From assembly GCA_021732665.1 (NCBI GenBank), contig JAKFUL010000012.1:1-64000 (forward strand): a stretch of 64,000 nt of DNA, read 5' to 3'. Origin of the DNA: Acetobacteraceae bacterium. Its GTDB lineage: Bacteria; Pseudomonadota; Alphaproteobacteria; Acetobacterales; Acetobacteraceae. Made by a program: the position numbers and the translations under genes. Every line of letters starts with the position of its first letter. The first letter of the stretch is position 1. Shown here one piece after another: positions 8,060-16,953 of this stretch. The notes below the pieces were generated by a model that was given only the letters and a program-made list of their open reading frames with translations, made no database searches and was not told where the DNA came from.

Positions 8060-9399
8060 TAAGCCGTCTGGCGCTCCACAAGCGCCAGGCATCGCGCTTC
8101 CCAGGCGCCCAGGGCACGCACCGCGGCGCGGTCCTCGATCAGATCCGCCGCCAGCCCGATACGGCCGCTCTCCAGACAGGCCTGGACCAGCACCCGCTCG
8201 AACACATCGCGCTGCGCGATGCTGCCGCCCAAACCGCGCATTCGCCCGCGCAGCGGCAGCAGCAGGTCCACCGCCGCGCCCGGCTGGCCCAGCATGGCCT
8301 GGGCCAGCCCCTCGGCGGCCGGCACGCCGCAATCTTCCAGCACGTGGAACTGCGCATCGCCGATGTCCTGCGCGCGGTGGCGCATGGCCGCGAGCTTGAC
8401 CGCCAGCTCCTCCCGCCGCCCCGCGGCGCCCAGCGCCAGCACATGGTGCAGGTCGATGAAGGCCAGCCCGCGCTCCGGCGCGCGCCGTGCCGCGATATCG
8501 GCCAGCCGGTCCCAGCGCTTCTGGCCGACCAGGACCCCCTGGGCCTCCAGCCGCCACATCAGCGAGGCCGCATTGGCGAAATCCCGTGCATCCTCGGCCG
8601 GCTGGTCGTGGATGCGCTGGTCGAGCAACGCCAGAGCGGCGTCCGCATCGCCGAGATGCAGGTGGAACAGCGCCGCATGCCACATCAGGTGCCGGCCGAA
8701 GCCGCCGCCCTCGGCGATGTGAAGGGCGAGGCCGTCGATCCAGGCCAGGCCCTCGCGCGCCCGGCCATCGCCCTCGAAGACATGCGCCACGGCATGGCCG
8801 CCCCAGAGGTCAGCCGGCTCCAGCGCCACCGCCTCACGGCCCAGCCGCTCGGCCAGCGCCCCATCGCCGGTTTCCTCGAGCGCGAAGGCGCGCAGGCCCA
8901 GCAGATAGCCGCGTCCCGGCAGATCGGCGCCCCAGGCCGGTGCGGCCGCCTCCAGCGACGCGCGCATCCCGGCCGCGTCGCCGAGCATGAAACGGATGGC
9001 GTGCTCCAGCTTGATCGCCATGGCATCGCACGGGTTGGCCCGCACGAGAAGGCGCAGATGCTCGGCCGCGCCGGCCATGTCGGAATGTTCCGCCCAGGCG
9101 GCCAGCGCCGCCACCAGGCCGCGATCGCGGGCCGAGCCGCCGCGCTTGAGCAGCGCCGCGCGGGCGGCGGCCAGATGATAGGCGCCTTGCGGTTCCAGTT
9201 CCTGCCGCACAGCGATCAGGGCGCCCAGCCCGGCCAGCGCCTGCGCCGGCACCAGCCCGGCATCGGCGCTGAGCGCGCGGCCGAGATGCACACCCAGATC
9301 GGCCCGATGGCCGAGCAGCGACAGCGTCGCTGCCTCCAGGGCTTCAACCGCCCCGGCATGTTTGGTTCTCAGGCCCACGCCCCTTGCGTCATGCAGCAC
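8059..9399 (-). CDS. TTC38-like tetratricopeptide repeat protein
   Basis: This 446-residue, helix-rich protein is built of degenerate TPR repeats with conserved blocks REAVALEPADLWGGHAVAHV, LMWHAALFHLHLGD and FANAASLMWRL. These match the bacterial relatives of eukaryotic TTC38. A paralogue with the same blocks lies at 47637-48980. No signal peptide or membrane helix is visible, so it is probably cytoplasmic. The GTG start at 9399 is supported by GGAGG eight bases upstream. Its TAG stop is completed by the last base of the MITE plus the TA flank. Before the insertion the same frame would have ended in TAA. Molecular function is unknown. Confidence 0.75.
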   Translation of the reverse strand: MLHDARGVGLRTKHAGAVEALEAATLSLLGHRADLGVHLGRALSADAGLVPAQALAGLGALIAVRQELEPQGAYHLAAARAALLKRGGSARDRGLVAALAAWAEHSDMAGAAEHLRLLVRANPCDAMAIKLEHAIRFMLGDAAGMRASLEAAAPAWGADLPGRGYLLGLRAFALEETGDGALAERLGREAVALEPADLWGGHAVAHVFEGDGRAREGLAWIDGLALHIAEGGGFGRHLMWHAALFHLHLGDADAALALLDQRIHDQPAEDARDFANAASLMWRLEAQGVLVGQKRWDRLADIAARRAPERGLAFIDLHHVLALGAAGRREELAVKLAAMRHRAQDIGDAQFHVLEDCGVPAAEGLAQAMLGQPGAAVDLLLPLRGRMRGLGGSIAQRDVFERVLVQACLESGRIGLAADLIEDRAAVRALGAWEARCLALVERQTA

Positions 9400-9450
9400 C
9401 GCTTGATCCTCCAGGTCGTAAATGAGTCTTCGTCCGGCCGCGGCGGGAGG

Positions 9451-10794
9451 TTACGGCGTGCGTTCGCCCCGCGCGGTCAGCCCCAATTGCCGCACCAAGG
9501 CGGCCGCGCCCTGCTGCGCGGTGGTGGGCAGCGACATCACCGGCACGGGGGCCGTGGGCCGCAGCTGCAACTCCACCACATTGATCTCGCCGCGCACGAA
9601 ACGCAGCAGCACCTCGCGCAGCCCGTCCAGCGCCGGGTTGGCGGAGCCGGAAGAGAGCAAGGCGCCCAGCATCTGGGCATGCATGTCGCGCACCGATTGC
9701 TCGCCGGCGCCGCCGCCCTGGCGTTGCGCCTGCTGGCGCACGGCGCGCCGGTACAGCGACTGGTCGGCATAGCGCAGCCGGGCATCGCGCAGCCGCACCG
9801 CGCTCATGTCATTCGCCTGGGCGGCCTGGGGCGTCCAGCCTTCCAGCCGCAGCGCGAGCGCCAGCGCGCCCAGTTCACGCACCCCCAGCGCCAGCGCCGG
9901 GATGGCCAGCCGCCCGGCCGCGGCCTCATAGGTGCCCTCCAGGGTCAGCGAGGCATCCAGCCGGTCCAGCCCCACCGCATCCAGCGCATCGGCCGAAAGC
10001 GGCGTGCGTTCGGCCCGCAGCCCGCGCAGCGCGAGGCGGCCATTGCCCGAGCCCTGGGCGTCGGTCTCGCCCTCGATGGTCAGGTTGTCGAGCCCGCCCA
10101 GCACCGCGCCGCCGCCGCGCAGAACCACGCCCTCCAGGCTCGCGCCCTGGCGGCCCACCGGCTGCTGCCCGGGTGTGCTGCCTTGCGAGGCGGCGGTGGC
10201 GAGGCTGGCAAGGTCCAGCCCCGTGGCGGCCAGGCGGCCGATGCTCATCGCGTCGATTGGGTTGTCGGGGATGCCGGTGAATTCCATGCCGGTGATCTCC
10301 GCCTCGCCGCGTTGGCCGATGCCCCAGGCGGCCAGCCGCAGCCGGGCGATGGTGAAGGCGGGGGCGCCGGGGCCGGCCACGCCCTCCATCACCAGGCTGG
10401 CGATCTTGAAATCATCGGGCTGCGCCGTTTGGCCCGGCGGGCGGCTGCGCATGGTGAAGCCGGTCACCTCCAGCGAGGCGACATTGGGTGCCGCCCCGGC
10501 CACGGTGCCGATGTTGCGCGCACTCAGCCGCCCCATGCCGAAGCGGTGCGGGCCTTCCAGCGTCAGGCTTTCCACCGTGGTTTGGCTGCCATTCGCGGCC
10601 AGCACCGCATTGCCCAGGGTGATGCCGCCATCCGAGCCGGGCAGCGGCGCCAGCGTGGCGAAGCTGAGCGTGGTGCCGGAAGGCAGCAGGGCGCGGAACT
10701 GCCGCAGCGTCGGGTGGTCCTGCGCCAGGGCGGGGGCGGCGGTGAACAGCGCCGCGGCGGCAAGCGCCTGGCGGGCGAGGGTGGCAAGGCGCAT
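9451..10794 (-). CDS. Secreted protein of unknown function
   Basis: This 447-residue protein opens with a Sec signal peptide, MRLATLARQALAAAALFTAAPALAQ, cleaved after ALA or ALAQ. The mature part is a run of repeated short strand-like units with patterns such as LEGPHRFGMG, LTLEGTYEAAAG and LTIEGETDAQG. These are reminiscent of the layered strands of AsmA/DUF945-like envelope proteins, but I cannot assign a family. Near the C-terminus a Gln/Arg-rich helical stretch (RRAVRQQAQRQGGGAGEQ) precedes a final hydrophobic part. The start at 10794 is preferred over upstream in-frame codons because of the signal peptide. It diverges from the VWA gene. Confidence 0.65.
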   Translation of the reverse strand: MRLATLARQALAAAALFTAAPALAQDHPTLRQFRALLPSGTTLSFATLAPLPGSDGGITLGNAVLAANGSQTTVESLTLEGPHRFGMGRLSARNIGTVAGAAPNVASLEVTGFTMRSRPPGQTAQPDDFKIASLVMEGVAGPGAPAFTIARLRLAAWGIGQRGEAEITGMEFTGIPDNPIDAMSIGRLAATGLDLASLATAASQGSTPGQQPVGRQGASLEGVVLRGGGAVLGGLDNLTIEGETDAQGSGNGRLALRGLRAERTPLSADALDAVGLDRLDASLTLEGTYEAAAGRLAIPALALGVRELGALALALRLEGWTPQAAQANDMSAVRLRDARLRYADQSLYRRAVRQQAQRQGGGAGEQSVRDMHAQMLGALLSSGSANPALDGLREVLLRFVRGEINVVELQLRPTAPVPVMSLPTTAQQGAAALVRQLGLTARGERTP

Positions 10795-10911
10795 CTGGCT
10801 GGGGCTCCCCGGTTTGCGGACCACCCTACCGCAAAGCCGGGGTGGGGCCAGCCCAAAACGCCCGATGCGCGCCCACTGGCGGGGTGGCATGGGCGTTACC
10901 ATGTGCACATC

Positions 10912-11613
10912 ATGCCGCCCTTGCCCGCCAAGCCTGCCGCCAGCGCCGCCGTGGCCGCCTTCCTGAGCAAGGTGAACAGCCTGCCGGTGAAGCCCGCGGG
11001 CGGCGCGCCCGGCCGGCTGCTGTTCATCATGGACGCCACCGCCAGCCGCCAGCCCAGCTGGGACGTGGCCTGCCACCTGATGGGCGAGATGTTCGCGGTG
11101 ACGCGCGACATTGGCGGGCTGGCCATTCAGCTTGCCTATTTTCGCGGCCATATGGAATTCGCCGCCACCCCCTTTCTGACCGACAGCGCGGAGTTGACCC
11201 GGCGCATGGCCGGCGTGCGCTGCCTGGGCGGGCAGACGCAAATCCTGCGCGCCCTGACCCATGCGCTGGACGAAACCAAACGGGCCCGCGTTCATGCCTG
11301 CGTCCTTGTGGGCGATGCGCTGGAGGAAGCGCTGGACCCGGCCTGCCACGCCGCCGGCCAGCTTGGTCTGCATGGCACGCCCGTCTTCGCCTTCCATGAG
11401 GGCGCGGAGCCGAAAAGTGCCGAGGGGTTCCGGCAATTGGCGAAAGTCTCGGGCGGCGCCTTCGCGCCCTTCGACGCGGCTTCGGCCGATGCGCTGCGTG
11501 ACCTGCTGCGGGCGGTGGCCGTCTTCGCCGCCGGCGGGCGGGCGAAGCTGGCCGCGCTGCCCGGCCCCACGGCGCGGCGGATGGTGGCGCAGCTGCCCGG
11601 GCCGGCGCGCTGA
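10912..11613 (+). CDS. VWA-like domain protein
   Basis: This 233-residue protein has a von Willebrand A-like fold beginning at about residue 34, with GRLLFIMDATAS giving the MIDAS-type D-x-T-x-S motif (D41, T43, S45). Later strands follow, such as VHACVLVGDALEE and GTPVFAFHEG. These proteins usually bind a metal and a protein partner. Its stop codon overlaps the start of the J-domain gene by one base, so the two are probably made together. A GTG six bases upstream is an alternative start. Neither has a strong ribosome binding site. The partner it binds is unknown. Confidence 0.7.
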   Translation: MPPLPAKPAASAAVAAFLSKVNSLPVKPAGGAPGRLLFIMDATASRQPSWDVACHLMGEMFAVTRDIGGLAIQLAYFRGHMEFAATPFLTDSAELTRRMAGVRCLGGQTQILRALTHALDETKRARVHACVLVGDALEEALDPACHAAGQLGLHGTPVFAFHEGAEPKSAEGFRQLAKVSGGAFAPFDAASADALRDLLRAVAVFAAGGRAKLAALPGPTARRMVAQLPGPAR

Positions 11614-12278
11614 TGGCCTGGATCATCGGCGGCTTCGCCGTTCTGCTGTTCCTGTACGCCACGCTGCGCGCCTTCGCCTATGCCACGCCGGGCCAGGCGA
11701 AGCAGGCGCTGGTGGTGGGCAGCGCCGTGCTGGGCGGGCTGGTGGTGCTGGTGCTGGTGCTCTCCGGGCGGGGCAGCATGGCCTTCACCGGCGCCTTCCT
11801 GTTCGGCCCGGCGCTGTGGCGGGCCTATAAGGGCTGGCAGGCGAAGCAGGTCTTCTCCCGCGGCGCCGGGGAGGGCGAGACGGCGGTGGACACGGCGACG
11901 CTGGAAATGCGGCTGGACCTGGCCACCGGGGACATGCGCGGGCGGGTGAAGCGCGGGCCCTTCGCCGGCCTCTCCCTGGCCGACATGGCCCTGCCGCGCC
12001 TGCTGGAATTGCTGGCCGACTGCCAGGCCGAGGACCCGGAGAGCGTGCCCCTGCTGGAAGCCTGGCTGGACCGCGTGGCGCCGGATTGGCGTGTGCCTGA
12101 GCCGGCGATGGACCGGGCGGCGGCGCTGGCGCTGCTGGGGTTGAGAGAGGGTGCCACGGGGGCTGAGATCCGTGGTGCCCATCGCCGCGCGATGCGGCAT
12201 GCACACCCCGATGCCGGCGGCGACGCGGCGCTGGCGGCGCGGCTGAACGCGGCGCGGGATTTTCTGCTGGACGACTGA
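11613..12278 (+). CDS. Membrane-anchored J-domain protein
   Basis: This 221-residue protein has two N-terminal hydrophobic segments (about 2-17 and 33-52), a cytoplasmic middle region, and a C-terminal J domain. The invariant HPD is at 198-200 in MRHAHPDAGGD, followed by RLNAARDFLLDD. The order, membrane anchor first and J domain last with HPDxGG, is that of Tim14/Pam18-like proteins common in alphaproteobacteria. It should stimulate the ATPase of a DnaK-type chaperone at the membrane. It is coupled to the upstream VWA gene by a one-base overlap, suggesting the VWA protein is a client or partner. No glycine-rich region or zinc fingers of full DnaJ are present. Confidence 0.85.
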   Translation: MAWIIGGFAVLLFLYATLRAFAYATPGQAKQALVVGSAVLGGLVVLVLVLSGRGSMAFTGAFLFGPALWRAYKGWQAKQVFSRGAGEGETAVDTATLEMRLDLATGDMRGRVKRGPFAGLSLADMALPRLLELLADCQAEDPESVPLLEAWLDRVAPDWRVPEPAMDRAAALALLGLREGATGAEIRGAHRRAMRHAHPDAGGDAALAARLNAARDFLLDD

Positions 12279-12342
12279 GTGCGGCGTGACACAATTATGT
12301 CTTGACCGGCTGTTAAGCGAGCACCGTGACAAGCCACGGGCC

Positions 12343-12364
12343 GGCATGGCACACCGGCCATGCC
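12343..12364 (+). promoter_or_regulatory. Hairpin in the galU leader
   Basis: GGCATGGC at 12343-12350 and GCCATGCC at 12357-12364 form a perfect 8-base stem with a six-base loop. The stem ends just before the ACAGGAGAA Shine-Dalgarno sequence of galU. It could affect translation initiation or be the tail of a terminator for the J-domain gene. There is no T-run, so a simple intrinsic terminator is unlikely. Confidence 0.35.
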
Positions 12365-12379
12365 ACAGGAGAATCCGTG

Positions 12380-13249
12380 ATGCTCAAGCCGCTGAAAAAG
12401 GCCGTCCTTCCCGTTGCCGGCCTCGGCACCCGCTTCCTGCCCGCCACCAAGGCCACCGCCAAGGAAATGCTGCCGGTCGTCGACCGCCCGCTGATCCAAT
12501 ACGCCGTCGATGAGGCGCGCGCCGCGGGGATCGAGCAGTTCTGCTTCATCACCGGGCGCGGCAAGACCGCCATCGTCGAGCATTTCGACGTGGCTTTCGA
12601 GCTGGAGCGCACGCTGGAGATGCGCGGCAAGAAGAAGGAGCTGGCCGAGCTCCACGCCATGCAGCAGGAGCCCGGCACCGTCATGACCGTGCGCCAGCAG
12701 GTGCCGCTGGGCCTGGGCCACGCCATCTGGTGCGCCCGCGAATTCATCGGCGACGACCCCTTCGCCATCCTGCTGCCCGACGATTTGATGCAGTGCGACG
12801 TCTCCTGCACTGCGCAGCTCGCCCAGGCCTATCGCGAGACCGGCGGCAATGTCGTGGCGATCGAGGAAGTGCCGATGGACCGCGTGAACAAATACGGCGT
12901 CATCGACATCGCCGAGGACAAGGGTCGGCTGGTGAGCGTGAAGGGCCTGGTGGAAAAACCGCCGATCGAGGAGGCGCCGTCCAACCTCACCATCATCGGC
13001 CGCTACGTGCTGATGCCCGAGGTGATCGGCCATCTGGCGAAGATGGAAAAGGGTTCGGGCGGCGAGATCCAGCTGACCGACGGCATGGCCAAGCTGATCG
13101 GCACCCAGCCCTTCCATGGCGTGCGCTATGAGGGCCGGCGCTTCGATTGCGGCGACAAGATCGGCTTCCTGGAGGCGCAGATCGCCTTTGCCCTGAAACG
13201 GCCGGAAATGGCGGCGCAGGTGCGCGAATTCCTCAAGACCTACGTCTGA
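12380..13249 (+). CDS. galU: UTP-glucose-1-phosphate uridylyltransferase
   Basis: This 289-residue enzyme makes UDP-glucose from UTP and glucose 1-phosphate. The nucleotide-binding start is textbook: KAVLPVAGLGTRFLPATKA, then KEMLPVVDRPLIQYAVDEA. Other GalU signatures are FITGRGKTAIVEHFD, LGLGHAIWCA, DDLMQ and GEIQLTD. The ATG at 12380 is chosen over an 18-codon extension because AGGAG lies just upstream and it aligns with the family start. It is followed closely by ugd and a phosphohexomutase, so the three supply UDP-glucose and UDP-glucuronate for surface polysaccharides. Confidence 0.97.
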   Translation: MLKPLKKAVLPVAGLGTRFLPATKATAKEMLPVVDRPLIQYAVDEARAAGIEQFCFITGRGKTAIVEHFDVAFELERTLEMRGKKKELAELHAMQQEPGTVMTVRQQVPLGLGHAIWCAREFIGDDPFAILLPDDLMQCDVSCTAQLAQAYRETGGNVVAIEEVPMDRVNKYGVIDIAEDKGRLVSVKGLVEKPPIEEAPSNLTIIGRYVLMPEVIGHLAKMEKGSGGEIQLTDGMAKLIGTQPFHGVRYEGRRFDCGDKIGFLEAQIAFALKRPEMAAQVREFLKTYV

Positions 13250-13270
13250 GGTGAGGCGGGGGCCGGCGCC

Positions 13271-14584
13271 ATGCACATAGCGATACTGGGCGCCGGTTAT
13301 GTCGGTCTCGTCTCCGGCGCCTGCTTCGCCGAGTTCGGCGTCGATGTCTCGCTGGTGGACAGCGACGCCAGCAAGATCGCGGCGCTGCGCGAGGGCCGTA
13401 TGCCGATCTACGAGCCCGGGCTGGACCGGCTGGTGGCCGACAATGCGAAGGATGGCCGGCTGCATTTCGCCGATACGCTGGAGGAGGCGATGGCGGGTGC
13501 CGATGCCGTCTTCCTCGCCGTCGGCACGCCGTCGCGCCGTGGCGACGGGCATGCGGATTTGTCCTATGTCTTTGCCGCCGCCGAGCAGGTGGCACGCGCG
13601 GCGAAGGGTCCGCTCACGCTCGTCACCAAATCGACCGTCCCGGTCGGCACGGGCGAGAAGATCGCCCGCCTGGTGCATGCCATCCGGCCGGACATCGCAG
13701 TCGCCTCCAACCCCGAATTCCTGCGCGAGGGTGCGGCCATCGGCGATTTCATGCGGCCCGACCGCGTGGTGATCGGCGTCGAACCCGGTGAGCTGGGCGA
13801 CCGCGCCCTGGCCACGCTGAAACGCCTCTACCGCCCGCTCTACCTGATCGAGACGCCCATCGTGGCGACCTCGCTGGAAACGGCGGAGATCATCAAATAC
13901 GCCGCCAACTCCTTTCTCGCCATGAAGGTCAGCTTCATCAACGAGGTGGCCGATCTGTGCGAGCGCGCCGGCGCAGATGTGCATGACGTGGCCCGCGGCA
14001 TCGGCCTCGATGGCCGGATCGGGCGCAAATTCCTCCATCCCGGCCCGGGCTATGGCGGCAGCTGCTTCCCCAAGGACACCTTGGCCTTCGCGCGCACGGC
14101 ACAGGATCTGGGCGCGCCGCTGCGGCTGGTGGAGGCCACCATCGCGGTGAATGAGGACCGCAAGCACGCCATGGCCAGGCGCGTGATCGCGGCCTGCGGC
14201 GGCGATGTGGCGGGCAAGCGCATCGCCATCCTGGGCCTGACCTTCAAGCCCGAGACCGACGACATGCGCGACGCCCCCGCGCTTGTGGTGCTGCCCGAAC
14301 TGGCGGCGGCGGGCGCCGAGCTGCGCGCCTATGACCCCGAGGGGATGACGCCGGCCAGGCCCCTGTTGCCCGCGGGCGTGCACTACGCCACCTCCGCGCT
14401 GAACGCCGCACTCGGCTCCGATGCCGTGGTGCTGCTGACGGAATGGAACGAGTTCCGCGCGCTCTCGCCCGACAAGCTGCGCGGCGCGATGCGCGGCAAG
14501 ACCCTGCTGGATTTCCGCAATGTCTATGACCCGGCGGCGATGCGCGCCGCGGGCTTTGAATATTACAGCATAGGAAGACCCTGA
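13271..14584 (+). CDS. ugd: UDP-glucose 6-dehydrogenase
   Basis: This 437-residue enzyme oxidises UDP-glucose twice, with two NAD+, to UDP-glucuronate. The N-terminal Rossmann motif is [13 protein letters not shown] (4-16). The catalytic cysteine is C265 in [13 protein letters not shown], and K209 lies in the conserved [11 protein letters not shown]. The third domain has [15 protein letters not shown], the family's substrate-binding closing motif. Length and order are standard. It lies 21 bases after galU and overlaps the phosphohexomutase start by one base, so substrate production and use are co-expressed. The product feeds exopolysaccharide, glucuronate-lipid or further nucleotide-sugar synthesis. 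Confidence 0.97.
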   Translation: MHIAILGAGYVGLVSGACFAEFGVDVSLVDSDASKIAALREGRMPIYEPGLDRLVADNAKDGRLHFADTLEEAMAGADAVFLAVGTPSRRGDGHADLSYVFAAAEQVARAAKGPLTLVTKSTVPVGTGEKIARLVHAIRPDIAVASNPEFLREGAAIGDFMRPDRVVIGVEPGELGDRALATLKRLYRPLYLIETPIVATSLETAEIIKYAANSFLAMKVSFINEVADLCERAGADVHDVARGIGLDGRIGRKFLHPGPGYGGSCFPKDTLAFARTAQDLGAPLRLVEATIAVNEDRKHAMARRVIAACGGDVAGKRIAILGLTFKPETDDMRDAPALVVLPELAAAGAELRAYDPEGMTPARPLLPAGVHYATSALNAALGSDAVVLLTEWNEFRALSPDKLRGAMRGKTLLDFRNVYDPAAMRAAGFEYYSIGRP

Positions 14585-15993
14585 TGGCCGGCTTCACCCA
14601 CCTCTTCCACGCCACCTCGCTGCGCGAATACGATATCCGCGGCATTATCGGCGAAACCCTAGGCGCGGCGGATGCCTTCGCCATCGGCCGCTGCTTCGGC
14701 ACGGTGGTGGCGCGCGCCGGCGGCACCAAGGTGGCGGTCGGCTATGACGGCCGCCTCTCCTCGCCGATGCTGGAGGAGGCTCTGGTGAACGGGCTGATGG
14801 CCTGCGGCATGGAGGTGCTGCGGGTCGGCCTCTGCCCCACGCCCATGCTGTATTACGCCGCCTATGCGCTGGGGACGGACGGCGCGGTCATGGTCACGGG
14901 CAGCCACAACCCGCCGAACTACAATGGCTTCAAGAGCATGCTCGGCAAGAAGCCCTTCTTCGGCAAGGATATCCAGGCGCTCGGCGCCATGGCCGCCGCC
15001 GGCGATGTGGTGGCCGAGACCACGGGCAGCCAGAGCAGCGTGGATGTGGCCGAGGATTACGTCGTGCGCATGCTGAAGGATTATGACGGCACGCGCGGGC
15101 TGAAGGTGGTGTGGGATCCGGGCAATGGCTCGGGTGGCGCCATCACCGAGATGCTCGCCGCACGCCTGCCCGGCGAGCATTACGTCATCAACGCGCAGAT
15201 CGACGGCAATTTCCCCAATCACCACCCCGACCCGACGGTGCTGAAGAACCTGGAGCAGATCATCGCCAAGGTGGCCGAGGTGGGCGCTGACCTGGGCATC
15301 GCCTTCGATGGCGACGCCGACCGCATCGGCGTGGTCGATGGCGAGGGGCACATGCTGTTCGGCGACCAGCTTCTGGTGGTCCTGGCGCGCGACGTGCTGA
15401 AAAGCCACCCCGGTGCGACCATCATCGCCGATGTGAAGGCGTCCCAGGTGCTGTTCGACGAGGTGGCGCGCGCCGGCGGCGTGCCGCTGATGTGGAAGAC
15501 CGGACACAGCCTGATCAAGCAGAAGATGGCCGAGACCGGCAGCCCGCTGGCCGGCGAGATGAGCGGCCACACCTTCTTCGCCGACAAATGGTACGGCTTC
15601 GACGACGCGCCCTATTCCGCCGTGCGGCTGCTGGGTATCCTCGGCCGCACCCCGGAAACCCTGGCCGACATGCGCAAGGCATTGCCCCAGGTGCTGAACA
15701 CCCCCGAGCTGCGCTTCAACTGCGCCGAGGACCGCAAGTTCGAAGTGGTGAAGGAAGTCCAGGCCCGCCTGGCCGCCGAGGGTGCGAAGGTGCAGGCCGT
15801 GGATGGCGTGCGGGTGCTGACCGAGGATGGCTGGTGGCTGCTGCGCGCCTCCAACACCCAGGCCGTGCTGGTGGCGCGGGCCGAGGCGAGCAGCGAGGCC
15901 GGTCTTGAGCGCCTGAAAGCCTCGCTGGCGGCGCAGATCGTGGCCAGCGGGCTTCAGGTGCCCGATTTCTCCGGCGAGAATGCCGGGCACTGA
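14584..15993 (+). CDS. Phosphomannomutase/phosphoglucomutase (AlgC/ManB type)
   Basis: This 469-residue alpha-D-phosphohexomutase interconverts hexose 6- and 1-phosphates. The phosphoserine is S107 in [14 protein letters not shown]. The magnesium loop is DGDADR (242-247) and the sugar-specificity loop is GEMSGH, which in PMM/PGM enzymes allows both mannose and glucose substrates. The C-terminal phosphate-binding loop is LLRASNTQ, where the usual RxSNTxP has Q in place of P. Its place after galU and ugd suggests it supplies glucose 1-phosphate to GalU. Supplying mannose 1-phosphate for GDP-mannose is equally possible from the sequence. Confidence 0.93.
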   Translation: MAGFTHLFHATSLREYDIRGIIGETLGAADAFAIGRCFGTVVARAGGTKVAVGYDGRLSSPMLEEALVNGLMACGMEVLRVGLCPTPMLYYAAYALGTDGAVMVTGSHNPPNYNGFKSMLGKKPFFGKDIQALGAMAAAGDVVAETTGSQSSVDVAEDYVVRMLKDYDGTRGLKVVWDPGNGSGGAITEMLAARLPGEHYVINAQIDGNFPNHHPDPTVLKNLEQIIAKVAEVGADLGIAFDGDADRIGVVDGEGHMLFGDQLLVVLARDVLKSHPGATIIADVKASQVLFDEVARAGGVPLMWKTGHSLIKQKMAETGSPLAGEMSGHTFFADKWYGFDDAPYSAVRLLGILGRTPETLADMRKALPQVLNTPELRFNCAEDRKFEVVKEVQARLAAEGAKVQAVDGVRVLTEDGWWLLRASNTQAVLVARAEASSEAGLERLKASLAAQIVASGLQVPDFSGENAGH

Positions 15994-16003
15994 TTCTTCA
16001 ACG

Positions 16004-16018
16004 ATCCCTTCGGGGTTT
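16004..16018 (+). terminator. Possible weak terminator after the galU-ugd-phosphohexomutase operon
   Basis: A short stem ATCCC/GGGGT with a TTC loop is followed by TTTCG, eleven bases after the stop codon. The stem is only five pairs, one of them T-G, and the T-run is three bases, so this is a tentative call. Confidence 0.2.
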
Positions 16019-16058
16019 CGTGCTGCTATGGTCACGATATGGCGGAGGATGCCTGCGG

Positions 16059-16655
16059 ATGCGGATCGTGAACTGGCTGGGCGCCGACGCCCTCGCAGTG
16101 GGGCTGCTGCTGGCGCCTGTGGCACATGCGCAAAAACCCGGCTGGGGGCCTCCCCCCGGGCCACCGCCCGGAACCTGCTCGCCGGAGGAAGCGCGTCAGG
16201 TCGAGACCGCCTTCCGCGAGGCGGCGCAGATGGTGCGCTACGCGATCCGCGCGCTGGACGAAAACCCGCAATTGCCGGAATTCCGCCGCTGGTTTGGCGC
16301 CGGTCCGGTGCCGCCGGTCCGGCGCAACCTCGTTATCATTTCCGACTACCTGGCCCGGCAACGCCCGCCCGCCATCTCCTGCAACAGCCCGGCGATGTGC
16401 CCGCGCGGCCGCTTCGCCTACACCATGAACGCCAATGGCGCGATGGGCTTCTGCGAGCTGTTCTTCCGCGCCCGCTCCGATGGCTTCGACAGCGCCGCGG
16501 GCATCGTCATCCATGAGGTGAGCCACGCCGCCGCCCGCACCCGTGACATCGCCTATTCAGTGCGCGGCGCCGCGGTGCTCGCCAAGGACGACCCGGCCGG
16601 GGCCGCGCAAAACGCCGACAATTATGAATATTTCGTCGAGAGCCTGCGGCGCTGA
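16059..16655 (+). CDS. Secreted aspzincin (M35-like) metalloendopeptidase
   Basis: This 198-residue protein starts with a probable signal peptide ending VAHAQ (about residue 25), followed by a proline-rich linker (GWGPPPGPPPG). The catalytic zinc site is visible: H152-E153-x2-H156 in IVIHEVSHAA, with D163 in ARTRDIAYS as the aspzincin third ligand. The downstream AAQNADNYEYFVESL matches the end of lysine-specific metalloendopeptidase-like domains (M35 superfamily). Four cysteines (C40, C108, C114, C132) could form two disulphides. The ATG at 16059 is chosen over a GTG at 16020 because it gives the better signal peptide. Substrate preference is unknown. Confidence 0.75.
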   Translation: MRIVNWLGADALAVGLLLAPVAHAQKPGWGPPPGPPPGTCSPEEARQVETAFREAAQMVRYAIRALDENPQLPEFRRWFGAGPVPPVRRNLVIISDYLARQRPPAISCNSPAMCPRGRFAYTMNANGAMGFCELFFRARSDGFDSAAGIVIHEVSHAAARTRDIAYSVRGAAVLAKDDPAGAAQNADNYEYFVESLRR

Positions 16656-16726
16656 CCGAAAACCACTTGCAGCCCGGCCCGAAATAACCAAACTTCCTGG
16701 TCAGGTATTAACCGGGAAATCAGTCC

Positions 16727-16861
16727 ATGCCGACACAGCGGGAGCCTCGGGCCGAAGCGCAGGTCAGCCTTTGGCACGACCTGCGCGACCTCGCCCGCTT
16801 CGTGGCCGAGGCACTGGCGGTGTCCGGCGGCATCATCATCCTGGCGCTGCTCTTTCTCTGA
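16727..16861 (+). CDS. Small single-pass membrane protein (44 residues)
   Basis: An ATG-to-TGA frame encodes 44 residues: a charged amphipathic start (MPTQREPRAEAQ, LWHDLRDLARFVAEAL) and one C-terminal hydrophobic segment, GGIIILALLFL. Codon usage is G/C-rich at the third position like real genes here, and it fills an otherwise empty gap between the protease and the first Bug gene. The Shine-Dalgarno sequence is weak. Function is unknown. The call depends on coding character only. Confidence 0.45.
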   Translation: MPTQREPRAEAQVSLWHDLRDLARFVAEALAVSGGIIILALLFL

Positions 16862-16953
16862 TCGACGGCTGACGCTTTTCTCCGGTTGACGGGGCACGCC
16901 ACAATTCGGAGCATGTCCCCGCCCCCAGCGGGCCAAGCAACCGGAGACGCTCC

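Noticed and set aside
8344-11613. Continuous 1089-codon plus-strand frame
   Set aside because: Its first 850 codons are antisense to the TPR and secreted-protein genes, rich in Arg/Gly/His/Gln, and match nothing. Only the last 233 codons, from 10912, are the real VWA gene.
11825-14383. 852-codon minus-strand frame over dnaJ-like, galU and ugd
   Set aside because: Antisense shadow of three convincingly identified genes, with no domain of its own.
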